This document shows positions 44,206 through 52,826 of a DNA stretch of 64,000 bases, in pieces (the stretch's first letter is position 1; the number at the start of each line of letters is the position of its first letter). Position numbers and translations under genes: made by a program. Under the pieces are notes generated by a model. The model had not been told where the DNA came from. It searched no databases and saw nothing but the letters and a program-made list of their open reading frames with translations. The stretch is from Bifidobacterium myosotis (lineage in GTDB: Bacteria > Actinomycetota > Actinomycetes > Actinomycetales > Bifidobacteriaceae): NCBI RefSeq assembly GCF_002259745.1, contig NZ_MWWW01000008.1, positions 1 through 64,000 on the forward strand, written 5' to 3'.

Positions 44206-44281
44206 TGAAAACTTTCGAAACGATTCGAAGCTGTTTTCAATGTTTAATATAACGAGCAAACAAGTAAACGGCAAACCGTTT
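44206..44281 (-). promoter_or_regulatory. Promoter and two LacI-type operators before the transporter operon
   Basis: On the minus strand -35 TTGCCG (44274-44269) and -10 TATATT (44251-44246) are separated by exactly 17 bp. Operator B, AAACGGCAAACCGTTT (44266-44281), covers the -35. Operator A, TTCGAAACGATTCGAA (44214-44229), lies just downstream of the -10 and is flanked by TGAAAAC and GTTTTCA. The upstream lacI gene is the natural repressor candidate. Confidence 0.7.
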
Positions 44282-44452
44282 CGATTGATTTCGATAAATT
44301 AGTTCAACGAATAAATAATGTGAGCGTTCACGCTAACCTCACCCGGGCAACTGGGCTATTCCGCCATGTGACAGTCATTCGAGTACCGCCAACGCCGACA
44401 GCAACCACACCAAGAAACGCGAGGCCGCACTCTGTCAAAGCAACCCGAGAAG

Positions 44453-44502
44453 GCAGTATGGCTAGTGCCATCGAAAGGATTCGACGGCACTAGCCATACT
44501 GC
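44453..44502 (-). terminator. 17-bp perfect stem after the first lacI gene
   Basis: GCAGTATGGCTAGTGCC (44453-44469) and GGCACTAGCCATACTGC (44486-44502) are perfect arms with a 16-base loop. It lies 83 bases past the lacI stop (44585) and before the promoter of the transporter operon, so it separates the two transcripts. Confidence 0.75.
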
Positions 44503-44584
44503 TCAACTTGACGGAGCCACACAAAGATGTTTCCACAGGCTCCTCTTACGCAACTCTTATACTGATATATGCACTAACACGCCA

Positions 44585-45601
44585 TCAACGGCATGAAGTC
44601 ACACTCCCCCTTGCAACATATCGCGGCTGAAGCAGTTCAACTCGTCCCACATCATCGCGCTTGCCTTGCAGAACCTCCATCATCACATCCACAGCTCTCG
44701 AACAGGTATCATTCGGAATCATCGGCATCTCATCAACCGGCCTTGGCAGTGAGCCCAAACCATAAGTGCATGCAGCCAATACGGATACATCCTTCGGTAC
44801 TTCCAAACCTCGATCACGCAGCCCACTCAATACATTGGTGATGTGCGCGGCATTCGTCTGGCAGATAATCATCGTAATTGCGGGATCTTCGGCAAAAGCC
44901 TCATCCAACATGAGATTGACATCATCACGACCATTACCAGTGGCCGCCTTGAACAGCACCGATACCCCCAAGTCACCCCCTCTCTTCTGGGCTGCACCAA
45001 GGAACCGAACGAGATAATTCGACCCATCGTCGTAAGCCCCGCCACTTGTACCCGAGACCAATATGTGGCGATGTCCAAGCGCATATGCTTTTTCCACCGC
45101 TTCACGCCCCATACGTTCGAAATCAAGGTCAACAGAATAGATGCCATCCGAGTTCGTAGGATATCCCACTGCGACCACCGGCAAATTAAGCGTCTTTGCC
45201 ACATCAGCGCGCGCATCGCACATCACCACATCAAGCAGCAGGATGCCGTCCACCATTCCACTCGCAGCAATACGCGCAAGCTCCTGATCCCCATACTCAT
45301 GCATCAATAGCAGGATGTCATACCCATATCGCTTCGCACGCATAGCAAGGGCAAAGAAAAATACCGCATAATTCGAATAATCCGTGTACTCGTGCAACGG
45401 TGAACTTAGCGCCAGCACCTTGGTGGGCTCCCCACGAAGAAACCGAGCCTGCGCATTGGGCATATAGTTGAGCTCCCTCGCAGCCTGAAGCACTTTCTGT
45501 CTGGTCGCAGCTCCGATGGAGCGCTTGCCACTCATAACATAGGAAACCGTACTGATTGAGACGCCGGCTTTTGCAGCTACATCCTTGATACCTGCCAACA
45601 T
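44585..45601 (-). CDS. LacI-family repressor (transporter-xylosidase operon)
   Basis: 338 residues. The HTH and hinge read IKDVAAKAGVSISTVSYVMS, then RQKVLQAARELNYMPNAQAR. The core is a periplasmic-binding-type sugar sensor (VDGILLLDVVMCDAR, then VVAVGYPTNSDGIYSVDLDF, and ITMIICQTNAAHITNVLSGL). The start is ATG 45601 or TTG 45598; GGAGGTGG overlaps the region just before and fits the TTG spacing slightly better. It should release DNA on binding an inducer from the imported glycan. A GAAACGTTTC palindrome 25 bases upstream suggests autoregulation. It is encoded immediately upstream of the operon it probably controls. Confidence 0.92.
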   Translation of the reverse strand: MLAGIKDVAAKAGVSISTVSYVMSGKRSIGAATRQKVLQAARELNYMPNAQARFLRGEPTKVLALSSPLHEYTDYSNYAVFFFALAMRAKRYGYDILLLMHEYGDQELARIAASGMVDGILLLDVVMCDARADVAKTLNLPVVAVGYPTNSDGIYSVDLDFERMGREAVEKAYALGHRHILVSGTSGGAYDDGSNYLVRFLGAAQKRGGDLGVSVLFKAATGNGRDDVNLMLDEAFAEDPAITMIICQTNAAHITNVLSGLRDRGLEVPKDVSVLAACTYGLGSLPRPVDEMPMIPNDTCSRAVDVMMEVLQGKRDDVGRVELLQPRYVARGSVTSCR

Positions 45602-45994
45602 CCACCTCCACATCGAATCATCATCGAAACGTTTCTATTAAGTATAATAAAAAAACTCCGCAAATATAAGATGCCCAAGGGCGAATAATATCGACATCCC
45701 ACCTCATCACAACGGCCTGCACGCAGACCCGCTTCACGTTCAGCCCACATCGACCTTCGCCGCAAATAACGACAAAGCGATACGGAATCGTTTCCACTTT
45801 AGAGAATCAGAATTGCGCTTAATGAATAGAAATGGGCATCACGAGACAATCAAACCGATGAAGCGACAGCCTGTTAAACCACTGCAATGTACTGGAAATT
45901 AAGAGATTAGCGCAATTCCCTAAAACACCTACGCAGGCGTCCGGCATCACCGACGATACCCGCTTGCACCATTATGAAATGAAAACGATTCCAA
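45602..45994 (-). promoter_or_regulatory. Upstream region of the first lacI gene with three operator-like sites
   Basis: This is a 393-bp gene-free stretch. It holds GAAACGTTTC at 45626-45635, GGAATCGTTTCC at 45784-45795 and GAAAACGATTCC at about 45980-45991, all LacI-like half-site pairs. A TATACT (minus strand, 45646-45641) may be the -10 of lacI. The last site touches the end of the second lacI gene. No other features are seen. Confidence 0.55.
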
Positions 45995-47017
45995 TCAGGC
46001 GGACTCGCGAATGGCCAGGTGGACCGGGAAACGCTGGGACGTGACCTTCCACGCATCATGTTCCAAGCGGTACGAGAGCATCTCGGTCGCGGCCTCGGCC
46101 ACGGTGTTGAGAGGCTGGGACAGGGTCGTCAACGGCGGATTGAGCAGGCTGGCAGCCTGCAAATCATCGAATCCGATTACGGCGACGTCGTCGGGCACGC
46201 GCCTACCCGCCTTGTTCAGCGCGGCCAGCACGCCTGCCGCGATCTTGTCGGAATGCGCGAACACGCCGTCCACGTCGGGGTATGTCTCAAGGATGCGTTC
46301 CGTGGAGCGCAATCCGTTCTCCCGCTCATAGCTGCCCGAACACACCATCACCGGCTCGAGTCCATCCTCCGCCAGAGCGGCGAGGAAACCGGCGGTACGC
46401 TCCTTCGGCGTCGGCATGTCCTTCGGCCCCTCGATCAGCGCCATCCGCCGGCAGCCGCGACCCACGAGACGCCGACCAGCCTGATATCCGCCGTCATAGT
46501 TATCCACGTCCACGAACGGGCATTTGAACCCATTCGGAGGCGCGCCAACAAAGACGATCGGCTTACCCAGCGACCGCAACGCCTTCAGGAACCGCTCGTC
46601 CTCATGGAAACTGACCGCCACCACGCCCTCGGCGCCCGACTTGTTCAGGAGCTCCTCGAACCCGCCAACATCCCCGGGCGATGCCAGCACCAAGAACGGC
46701 AGCAGATTCCGACTTGCCAGAGACACACTCAACTGACCGAGAATGCCGACGATGAAATCGTCCCGGAACAGAAAATCAGTGGGCTCGTCCACCACCAACG
46801 CCACCACATTGCTGCGGCCACCGATCAGGCGCCTCGCCGAAGGGTTCGGCACGAACTGCAGCTCCTCGGCGGCACGACGCACCTTTTCCCGGGTGGATTC
46901 GGACGCCGATCCGCCGCTCAACGCGCGCGACGCGGTGGAAACCGCCACGCCTGCCCTCTTCGCCACATCACGAATCGTGACGGATGCCTTGTTCGCTTCT
47001 CGCGTCACCAACCTCAC
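45995..47017 (-). CDS. LacI-family repressor (near cellobiose phosphorylase)
   Basis: 340 residues. The HTH is TIRDVAKRAGVAVSTASRAL, then REKVRRAAEELQFVPNPSAR. The sensor domain includes NVVALVVDEPTDFLFRDDFI, GKPIVFVGAPPNGFKCPFVD, DVDGVFAHSDKIAAGVLAAL and the closing DDVAVIGFDDLQAASLLNPP. The start is GTG 47017 with GGGAAG upstream; GTG 47008 is an alternative. It is divergent from the GH94 gene, with a perfect TGGAAACGTTTCCA palindrome between them. It differs clearly in sequence from the first LacI protein, so the two probably answer to different sugars. Confidence 0.92.
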   Translation of the reverse strand: MRLVTREANKASVTIRDVAKRAGVAVSTASRALSGGSASESTREKVRRAAEELQFVPNPSARRLIGGRSNVVALVVDEPTDFLFRDDFIVGILGQLSVSLASRNLLPFLVLASPGDVGGFEELLNKSGAEGVVAVSFHEDERFLKALRSLGKPIVFVGAPPNGFKCPFVDVDNYDGGYQAGRRLVGRGCRRMALIEGPKDMPTPKERTAGFLAALAEDGLEPVMVCSGSYERENGLRSTERILETYPDVDGVFAHSDKIAAGVLAALNKAGRRVPDDVAVIGFDDLQAASLLNPPLTTLSQPLNTVAEAATEMLSYRLEHDAWKVTSQRFPVHLAIRESA

Positions 47018-47173
47018 CCACTTCCCGATATCACGGCGACGCCGCCCATCTCCTCAACGCAGCGGAGCGCGACGCAATGGGACACACTGCCTAGGACTCC
47101 AGCTGCAGTGCCTCACATATCAAATCATTGTATCGCGTTTCCATCCTTACTACACCAAAGAAAGACACGCGGA

Positions 47174-47187
47174 TGGAAACGTTTCCA
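47174..47187. promoter_or_regulatory. Perfect LacI/CcpA-like operator TGGAAACGTTTCCA
   Basis: This 14-bp perfect palindrome lies in the 312-bp divergent gap between the second lacI gene and the cellobiose phosphorylase gene, 143 bp before the latter's start. The central CG and flanking GAAA/TTTC fit the LacI-family consensus. The rest of the gap (47188-47329) is AT-rich with CAACAA runs before the ribosome site. Confidence 0.8.
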
Positions 47188-47329
47188 CTCACATGATATA
47201 TGATGAAATCAACCAAACAACGACGTTATACGCCATAGCGCGATGGAACACAACCAACGCCGTCAACAATCAACAACAACCGAACAACAACACAGCCGCA
47301 ACCGGCACGACAACAGGAAGGAACCCGCC

Positions 47330-49834
47330 ATGCGATACGGCCATTTTGACGACGCAGCCCGCGAATACGTCATCGAGACCCCGGCCACCCCTCTGCCCTG
47401 GATCAACTATCTCGGCAACGAGGACTTCTTCTCGCTGATCTCGAACACCGGCGGCGGCTACTCCTTCTACAAGGACGCGAAACTGCGCCGCATCACCCGC
47501 TACCGCTACAACGGCGTGCCCGCCGACAACGGCTCGCGCAACTACTACGTGACCATCATGGACGGCGCCCGCCCGGACGCCAAGCCCGTCGAGACCTTCT
47601 CCCCCACGTTCCTGCCCGTCAAGACACCGCTGGACGACTACCGTTGCCGCCACGGCATCGGCTACACGGTGTTCGAGGCCGCCAAATCCGGCATCCGCAC
47701 CTCGCTGACCGCATTCGTGCCGCTCCACACGCCGGCCGAAATCAACCGCTTCGACGTCACGAACGATACCGATGAGACGAAGACCGTGGACGTGACCGGC
47801 AGCGTGGAATGGTGCCTGTGGAACGCCGTGGACGACTCCTCCAACTTCCAGCGCAACCTGTCCACCGGCGAGGTCGAGGTCGAGCGCGACAACGACGCGA
47901 CCATCCTCTACCACAAGACCGAGTTCAAGGAGCGCCGCAACCACTACGCCTTCTACTCCGTGAACGCACCAGTCATCGGCTTCGACACCAGCCGCGACGA
48001 GTTCCTTGGCCAGTTCAACGGCTGGGATACCCCGCAGGTCATCACCGAGGGCCGCGCCCACGACTCGGTGGCCCACGGCTGGTACCCGATTGCCGCGAAC
48101 CGCGTGCGCATCACGCTCGCCCCCGGCGAGACCCGGTCGCTCGTGTTCGCGCTCGGCTACATCGAAGTGCCGGATGACCAGAAGTGGGAGGATCCGGACG
48201 ATCCGGCCAAGGTCGGCATCATCAACAAGCGTCCGGCCCATGACCTGTTCGCCCGCTTCGACAGCACCGCCAAGGTGGACGCCGCCCTCACCGAGCTCAA
48301 GGCGTACTGGACCGCGCTGCTGAACAAGTACCATGTGGAATCCGGCGACGACAAGCTCGACCGCATGGTCAACATCTGGCACCAGTACCAGTGCATGGTC
48401 ACGTTCAACATGTCCCGTTCCGCCTCCTACTGGGAGTCCGGCACCGGGCGCGGCATGGGCTTCCGCGACTCCAACCAGGATCTGCTCGGCTTCGTGCACC
48501 TCGTGCCCGAGCGCGCCCGCGAGCGCATCATCGACATCGCCTCGACGCAGCTCGAGGACGGCTCCGCATGGCACCAATACCAGCCGTTGACCAAAAAGGG
48601 CAACGCCGACATCGGCGGCGGCTTCAACGACGATCCGCTCTGGCTCATCGCCGGCGTGAACGCCTATCTGGCCGAGACGGGCGACATGTCCATCCTGACC
48701 GAGCCGGTGCCGTTCAACAACGTCGAAGGCTCCGAACAGCCGCTGCTTGAGCATCTGCGCCGTTCCGCCCACTTCACGATGACCCACCTCGGCCCCCACA
48801 GGCTCCCGCTCATCGGCCGCGCCGACTGGAACGACTGCCTGAACCTCAACTGTTTCTCCTCCACGCCGGGCGAAAGCTTCCAGACGGTGGAGAACAACGA
48901 CACCGGCATCGCCGAATCCGTGTTCATCGGCGGCATGTTCGTGCTCTACGGCGGCCAATACGCCGACATCCTCGCCCATTATGGCGAGGCGTGCGGCATG
49001 GACGCCAGGTCCGTGGCCGCCGAGGTGGCCGAGGTGCGCGAGGCCATCGACGCGATGACGGCCGCCGTCAAGACCGCCGGCTGGGACGGCGAGTGGTTCG
49101 TGCGCGCCTACGACGCCTATTCGCGTCCGATCGGCTCCCACACCGACACCGAGGGCCAGATCTACATCGAACCTCAGGGCATGTGCGTGATGGCCGGCAT
49201 CGGATTGGATGACGGCAAGGCCCGCACCGCGCTCACCTCGGTGAAGGACCGTCTGACCTGCGAGTGGGGCACCGCGATCCTTGCCCCCGCCTACTCCACC
49301 TACCGCATCGAACTGGGCGAGATCAGCTCGTATCCGCGCGGATACAAGGAGAACGGCGGCATCTTCTGCCACAACAACCCGTGGATCTCCATCGCCAACG
49401 CCCTCGCCGGCAACGATGACGAGGCGTTCGCCGTCTACCGCCGCAACTGCCCGGCATGGCTCGAGGACCGGTCCGACGTACGCAAGGTGGAGCCGTACGT
49501 GTACTGCCAGATGGTGGCTGGCCCCGAATCCGCGGCCCCGGGCGAGGGCAAGAACTCGTGGCTGACCGGCACGGCCGCCTGGACGTTCGTGGACGTCTCC
49601 CAGTACCTGCTCGGCATCCGCCCCACGCTCGACGGCCTCGCCATCGAGCCGCACCTGCCGGCTGACTACGCCGATCTGACGGTCACCCGCGAGTACCGCG
49701 GCGCCACCTACCGCATCACGATGCACCGCACCGGCGAGCGCACGCTCACCGTTGACGGGCGTCCGGTCGATGGCAACGTCGTGCCGGTGGCCGACGCGGG
49801 GTCCGCGACCGTGAACGTCGAGGTCACGTTCTGA
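47330..49834 (+). CDS. Cellobiose phosphorylase, GH94
   Basis: 834 residues, close to the 810-830 of characterised enzymes. It phosphorolyses cellobiose to glucose 1-phosphate and glucose, saving ATP. The start MRYGHFDDAAREYVIETPAT, then PLPWINYLGNEDFFSLISNT and GGYSFYKDAKLRRITRYRYN are hallmark GH94 cellobiose phosphorylase strings. The general-acid Asp is in IGRADWNDCLNLN (about residue 498), and ISSYPRGYKENGGIFCHNNP follows near the phosphate pocket. Other GH94 specificities (cellodextrin, laminaribiose, chitobiose) are less likely given the N-terminal pattern and the QYQCMVTFNMSRSASYWESG segment, but are not excluded. ATG 47330 has GGAAGGA upstream. It is divergent from a LacI repressor. 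Confidence 0.9.
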   Translation: MRYGHFDDAAREYVIETPATPLPWINYLGNEDFFSLISNTGGGYSFYKDAKLRRITRYRYNGVPADNGSRNYYVTIMDGARPDAKPVETFSPTFLPVKTPLDDYRCRHGIGYTVFEAAKSGIRTSLTAFVPLHTPAEINRFDVTNDTDETKTVDVTGSVEWCLWNAVDDSSNFQRNLSTGEVEVERDNDATILYHKTEFKERRNHYAFYSVNAPVIGFDTSRDEFLGQFNGWDTPQVITEGRAHDSVAHGWYPIAANRVRITLAPGETRSLVFALGYIEVPDDQKWEDPDDPAKVGIINKRPAHDLFARFDSTAKVDAALTELKAYWTALLNKYHVESGDDKLDRMVNIWHQYQCMVTFNMSRSASYWESGTGRGMGFRDSNQDLLGFVHLVPERARERIIDIASTQLEDGSAWHQYQPLTKKGNADIGGGFNDDPLWLIAGVNAYLAETGDMSILTEPVPFNNVEGSEQPLLEHLRRSAHFTMTHLGPHRLPLIGRADWNDCLNLNCFSSTPGESFQTVENNDTGIAESVFIGGMFVLYGGQYADILAHYGEACGMDARSVAAEVAEVREAIDAMTAAVKTAGWDGEWFVRAYDAYSRPIGSHTDTEGQIYIEPQGMCVMAGIGLDDGKARTALTSVKDRLTCEWGTAILAPAYSTYRIELGEISSYPRGYKENGGIFCHNNPWISIANALAGNDDEAFAVYRRNCPAWLEDRSDVRKVEPYVYCQMVAGPESAAPGEGKNSWLTGTAAWTFVDVSQYLLGIRPTLDGLAIEPHLPADYADLTVTREYRGATYRITMHRTGERTLTVDGRPVDGNVVPVADAGSATVNVEVTF

Positions 49835-49860
49835 CGCAGGACACTAGACTGAATTCCGAC

Positions 49861-49883
49861 GCCGGCCCCGTCGTGGGGCCGGC
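49861..49883. terminator. GC-rich hairpin between GH94 and esterase genes
   Basis: GCCGGCCCC (49861-49869) pairs with GGGGCCGGC (49875-49883) around GTCGT, 27 bp past the GH94 stop. There is no T-run. It may be an attenuator before the esterase gene. Confidence 0.6.
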
Positions 49884-49917
49884 CAATCCATAATCCGCGA
49901 CATGACCGAGGAGTCAT

Positions 49918-50739
49918 ATGCAATACATCGACCAGACCATCACCGGCATCGACGGCAGTGAGGCGCGATTCATCGGATACGTCATCGACAACAGCCCCGA
50001 GGTGGATATGGACCGCCGGCGCCCCGCCGTACTGGTCATCCCGGGCGGCGGCTACCAGATGACCTCCGACCGCGAGGCCGAACCGATCGCCCTGAAATTC
50101 GTGGGCGCCGGCTACAACGCCTTCGTGCTGCGGTACTCGGTGGCGCCGAGCGTCTATCCCACGGCCCTCATCGAGGCGGCCGCGGCCATGCGCCTCATCC
50201 GAGAGCATGCCGACGCATGGCACACCGACCCGGACCGCATCGCCGTGCTCGGTTTCTCCGCCGGCGGGCATCTGGCCGCGAACCTCGCCACGAGCGCGGG
50301 TGACAACGATATCACCGAGCACGGCTACGACCCGGACGAGGTGCGTCCGAACGCGCTCATGCTCGGCTACCCGGTCATCACCGCAGGGTCGCTCGCCCAT
50401 CGCGACAGTTTCGACACCCTGCTGGGACCGGATCGCAAGGACGACCCGCAATGGCTGAACGCCCTGTCGATCGAGAAGCGCATCGACGCCAAGACCCCGC
50501 CCGTGTTCGTCTGGCACACGGTGACGGACGACTGCGTGCCCATGGAGAACACGATGCTGCTGGTCTCGGCCTGCAAGGCCGCCGGCATCAGCGTGGAGGC
50601 GCATCTCTTCCCCGAAGGCGGGCACGGCCTGGCGCTTGCCACCGAGGAGACCGCGTGGGGCGGCAAGGGCAACATCTTCCCCTGCGTGCAGGTCTGGACG
50701 CAGCTGGCCATCGACTGGCTGGGGCGCGCCTTCGCCTGA
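49918..50739 (+). CDS. Alpha/beta hydrolase, acetyl-xylan-esterase/BD-FAE-like
   Basis: 273 residues with no signal peptide. The oxyanion loop is VLVIPGGGYQMTSDREAEPI, the nucleophile Ser is in VLGFSAGGHLAANLA (about residue 113), the acid Asp in HTVTDDCVPMENT (about 204) and the His in PEGGHGLALAT (about 236). These three match BD-FAE and cytosolic acetyl-esterase families that remove acetyl (or feruloyl) groups from oligosaccharides. Xyloglucan galactose is often O-acetylated, which fits the neighbourhood. The ATG follows GAGGAG. It is 83 bp after GH94 and is probably co-transcribed. Confidence 0.88.
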   Translation: MQYIDQTITGIDGSEARFIGYVIDNSPEVDMDRRRPAVLVIPGGGYQMTSDREAEPIALKFVGAGYNAFVLRYSVAPSVYPTALIEAAAAMRLIREHADAWHTDPDRIAVLGFSAGGHLAANLATSAGDNDITEHGYDPDEVRPNALMLGYPVITAGSLAHRDSFDTLLGPDRKDDPQWLNALSIEKRIDAKTPPVFVWHTVTDDCVPMENTMLLVSACKAAGISVEAHLFPEGGHGLALATEETAWGGKGNIFPCVQVWTQLAIDWLGRAFA

Positions 50740-50784
50740 TCGGCGCGCTCGTCTCCGCCGCCAGCGGATCGCCCATCTCCGCAG

Positions 50785-50816
50785 CCGGCATGGTGACGCA
50801 AACGTTACCATGCCGG
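50785..50816. promoter_or_regulatory. 32-bp near-perfect operator palindrome before the TetR gene
   Basis: CCGGCATGGT (50785-50794) and ACCATGCCGG (50807-50816) are perfect arms. Their 12-base centre GACGCAAACGTT itself continues the symmetry (ACG....CGT). It lies 40 bp before the TetR start and 46 bp past the esterase stop. It is probably the TetR autoregulatory site, although a hairpin role in ending the esterase transcript is also possible. Confidence 0.75.
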
Positions 50817-50856
50817 AGTAGGCTGGGAGACCTCGGCACGGATACAAGGAGATGAG

Positions 50857-51666
50857 ATGACTGTCGCGGCATGGAAACAGTTCCTGGACGACGAATCAAG
50901 CTGGCCTGCGGCCTCACGCACCACGGAACATGCCATCGTCCGCGACACCACCTCCGCCACCACGTTCGTCAAGCGCAAGCGCATGAGCCCCGAGGAACGG
51001 CATCTGCAGATCATGCGCGCTGCCGTCAAGATCATCGCCATCAAGGGCTTCTGGGGCATGTCCCTGCAGGACATCGCCGATGAGATCGGCATCACCGAGG
51101 CCGCGCTCTACCATTACATCAGCTCGAAGAACGAGCTGCTCAACATGGTGCTCGCCGAGGGCTACGACACCCCGGAAGCGGACGAATACAACGCCGTCAC
51201 CGCCACCGTGACGGACACGGACGGCCATCACGGCTACTGTTTGCCCCGCTACTGCACCAACGTGGTGCTCTACAACCTGCAACGGCCGGAAATGGTGCAG
51301 CTGTTCTCCATGCTCAACGGCGAGGCGCTCAATCCGGCGCATCCGGCGCATCAGTTCTTCATCGGACGCCACCTGCGCAACTGGGAGAAGGTCGGTTCGA
51401 TGAACTGGATACTGCCCGACGGCTACGACGAGGAACGCCTCTACCATGTGTACACGCTGGCGATGAGCGCGATGGACGGCCTGCAGTACCGCTGGCTCGC
51501 CGATCATTCGGTGAATCTTCTGGAGGAATGGATCGCCTTCTCGGATGAGATCTTCCCCGAGTCGGTGTGGCGCGGATTCCGCGACCCTGCCGAATACGAC
51601 GCCGCGGCAATGCCCTGCCTGACGCCGTTCACCCTGCAGGCGCGCGAGGCGCTTGCCGCCGAGTGA
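50857..51666 (+). CDS. TetR-family transcriptional regulator
   Basis: 269 residues, longer than usual (190-230). The helix-turn-helix is at residues 50-95 rather than at the N-terminus (LQIMRAAVKIIAIKGFWGMS, then LQDIADEIGITEAALYHYIS), preceded by an acidic and Ser/Thr-rich leader (TVAAWKQFLDDESSWPAASR). The C-terminal domain has YNLQRPEMVQLFSMLNGEAL and DEERLYHVYTLAMSAMDGLQ. ATG 50857 has AAGGAGATGAG upstream; an internal start at M47 is possible. Bifidobacterial glycoside loci often use TetR sensors in addition to LacI proteins. The palindrome 40 bp upstream indicates self-control. Confidence 0.9.
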   Translation: MTVAAWKQFLDDESSWPAASRTTEHAIVRDTTSATTFVKRKRMSPEERHLQIMRAAVKIIAIKGFWGMSLQDIADEIGITEAALYHYISSKNELLNMVLAEGYDTPEADEYNAVTATVTDTDGHHGYCLPRYCTNVVLYNLQRPEMVQLFSMLNGEALNPAHPAHQFFIGRHLRNWEKVGSMNWILPDGYDEERLYHVYTLAMSAMDGLQYRWLADHSVNLLEEWIAFSDEIFPESVWRGFRDPAEYDAAAMPCLTPFTLQAREALAAE

Positions 51667-51701
51667 CCTGGTTGCAACGGTTCGGCTGCAACGTCGGTAT
51701 C

Positions 51702-52592
51702 TCAGCCGAGTTCGGTCATGAAGGCGTAGTAGGCGCCCAGCAGTTCCGCGTTGCCGGCGTTACGGCAGCGTTTGACGGGCGTGTTGAAGTCCTTCCAGCT
51801 GGGAAGCTCCTCCAGCGCCTGCCTCACCAGCGGCAGGAACGACGGCTCCTGGCATATGGCCCCGCCCAGCAGCACGCATTCGGGGTCCACGGACACGATG
51901 ACGTTGAAGATGCCCACGGCGATGTAGCTCATCCACTCGTCCACCATGTCGCGCACGTCGGGCTCGTCCATGCGACGCAGCAGTCCGGAGGGCACGATGG
52001 ATTGCGCCTGTCCCCCATATTTCGCGACATAGCGTTGTCCCAGCGAGTTCGTGGACGAGAACTCATGGAGCGTCTTGGCGCCCTGGGTCTGATAGTTCGT
52101 GATCATCATGCCGATTTCGCCGGCGCGCCAGTCACGGCCCCTGCGGATGTGGCCGTCCAGGAACAGGGAGCCGCCCACGCCGGTATCGGTGACGGTGAAG
52201 ACGACGAAGTCATCGAGTTTGCGGGCATTGCCGCAGTGCTTTTCGGCGATGGCCACGCAGTTCGCGTCGTTCTCCACCCAGATCGGCAGGTCGTCGCCCA
52301 GACGTTTGTGCAGCTCGTCGCCGACGTTCTGCCGGTACAGCGCATTAATCGAGCCGCCGGCCATGACCCGTTGCCGCCGGACATCGACGAAACCGGGCAG
52401 GCTCAGCGCAACGCCATCGACCTGACCGTTCGAAGGGCGGCGGACCGCATCGGCGATGCTGTCGAACAGCGCGACGGAGTCCTCGCCCGCCGTGGCGAAC
52501 GATGAGGGGACGGCGGGCCGGCCATCGGTCACGATGGTGTGCCGGATGAACCGGCTGCCCACGTCGAAGGTCAGTATGCGTTTGCCATCCAT
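51702..52592 (-). CDS. ROK-family protein (sugar kinase, zinc motif absent)
   Basis: 296 residues. The opening ILTFDVGSRFIRHTIVTDG is the phosphate-1 loop, DGVALSLPGFVDVRRQRVMA is the ROK mid-strand, and IWVENDANCVAIAEKHCG carries the catalytic Asp (about residue 105). GVGGSLFLDGHIRRGRDWRA leads to GEIGMM, where canonical ROK proteins have GExGH followed by a CxCGxxGC zinc site. Here the His is Met and the cysteines are missing. No N-terminal HTH is present, so it is a kinase rather than a repressor; glucose, galactose or a disaccharide are candidates. ATG 52592 follows AAGGAGGG. It is convergent with the TetR gene. Confidence 0.87.
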   Translation of the reverse strand: MDGKRILTFDVGSRFIRHTIVTDGRPAVPSSFATAGEDSVALFDSIADAVRRPSNGQVDGVALSLPGFVDVRRQRVMAGGSINALYRQNVGDELHKRLGDDLPIWVENDANCVAIAEKHCGNARKLDDFVVFTVTDTGVGGSLFLDGHIRRGRDWRAGEIGMMITNYQTQGAKTLHEFSSTNSLGQRYVAKYGGQAQSIVPSGLLRRMDEPDVRDMVDEWMSYIAVGIFNVIVSVDPECVLLGGAICQEPSFLPLVRQALEELPSWKDFNTPVKRCRNAGNAELLGAYYAFMTELG

Positions 52593-52688
52593 GGTGCCCT
52601 CCTTGCTATAACGCTCCATCGCCGGCAATCCGCTCCCGCCCGGTGTACGTCGCTGTGCATTACGGTGTTATCGTTCACATCTTACCAG

Positions 52689-52711
52689 ATTGCCGTTATC
52701 GAACGGTCAAT
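52689..52711. promoter_or_regulatory. Palindrome upstream of the ROK gene
   Basis: ATTG-CCGTT (52689-52697) and AACGG-TCAAT (52702-52711) form an inverted repeat about 100 bp before the ROK start, between it and the GH42 gene. It is a plausible repressor site. The rest of the 234-bp gap shows nothing. Confidence 0.45.
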
Positions 52712-52826
52712 CAACAAGGCGGGTCTGAGGATGGACCATCCGACACTATCGGGCCGTTCCCGGCCCATTCGGGATGTCCGGCCCGTCCTCGAACCCGCGC
52801 CGCATGCGGTCGCTCCTATCCCCCAC

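Noticed and set aside
47270-49726. Very long antisense frame (about 818 codons) opposite the cellobiose phosphorylase gene
   Set aside because: Composition is typical of a high-GC shadow (Val/Gly/Ala/Arg/His-rich) with no motif. The sense strand encodes a clear GH94 protein. The same applies to the long antisense frames opposite the GH31, GH42, GH3 and GH29 genes.
51702-52592. ROK repressor (XylR/NagC type)
   Set aside because: The protein starts directly with the phosphate loop. There is no N-terminal helix-turn-helix.
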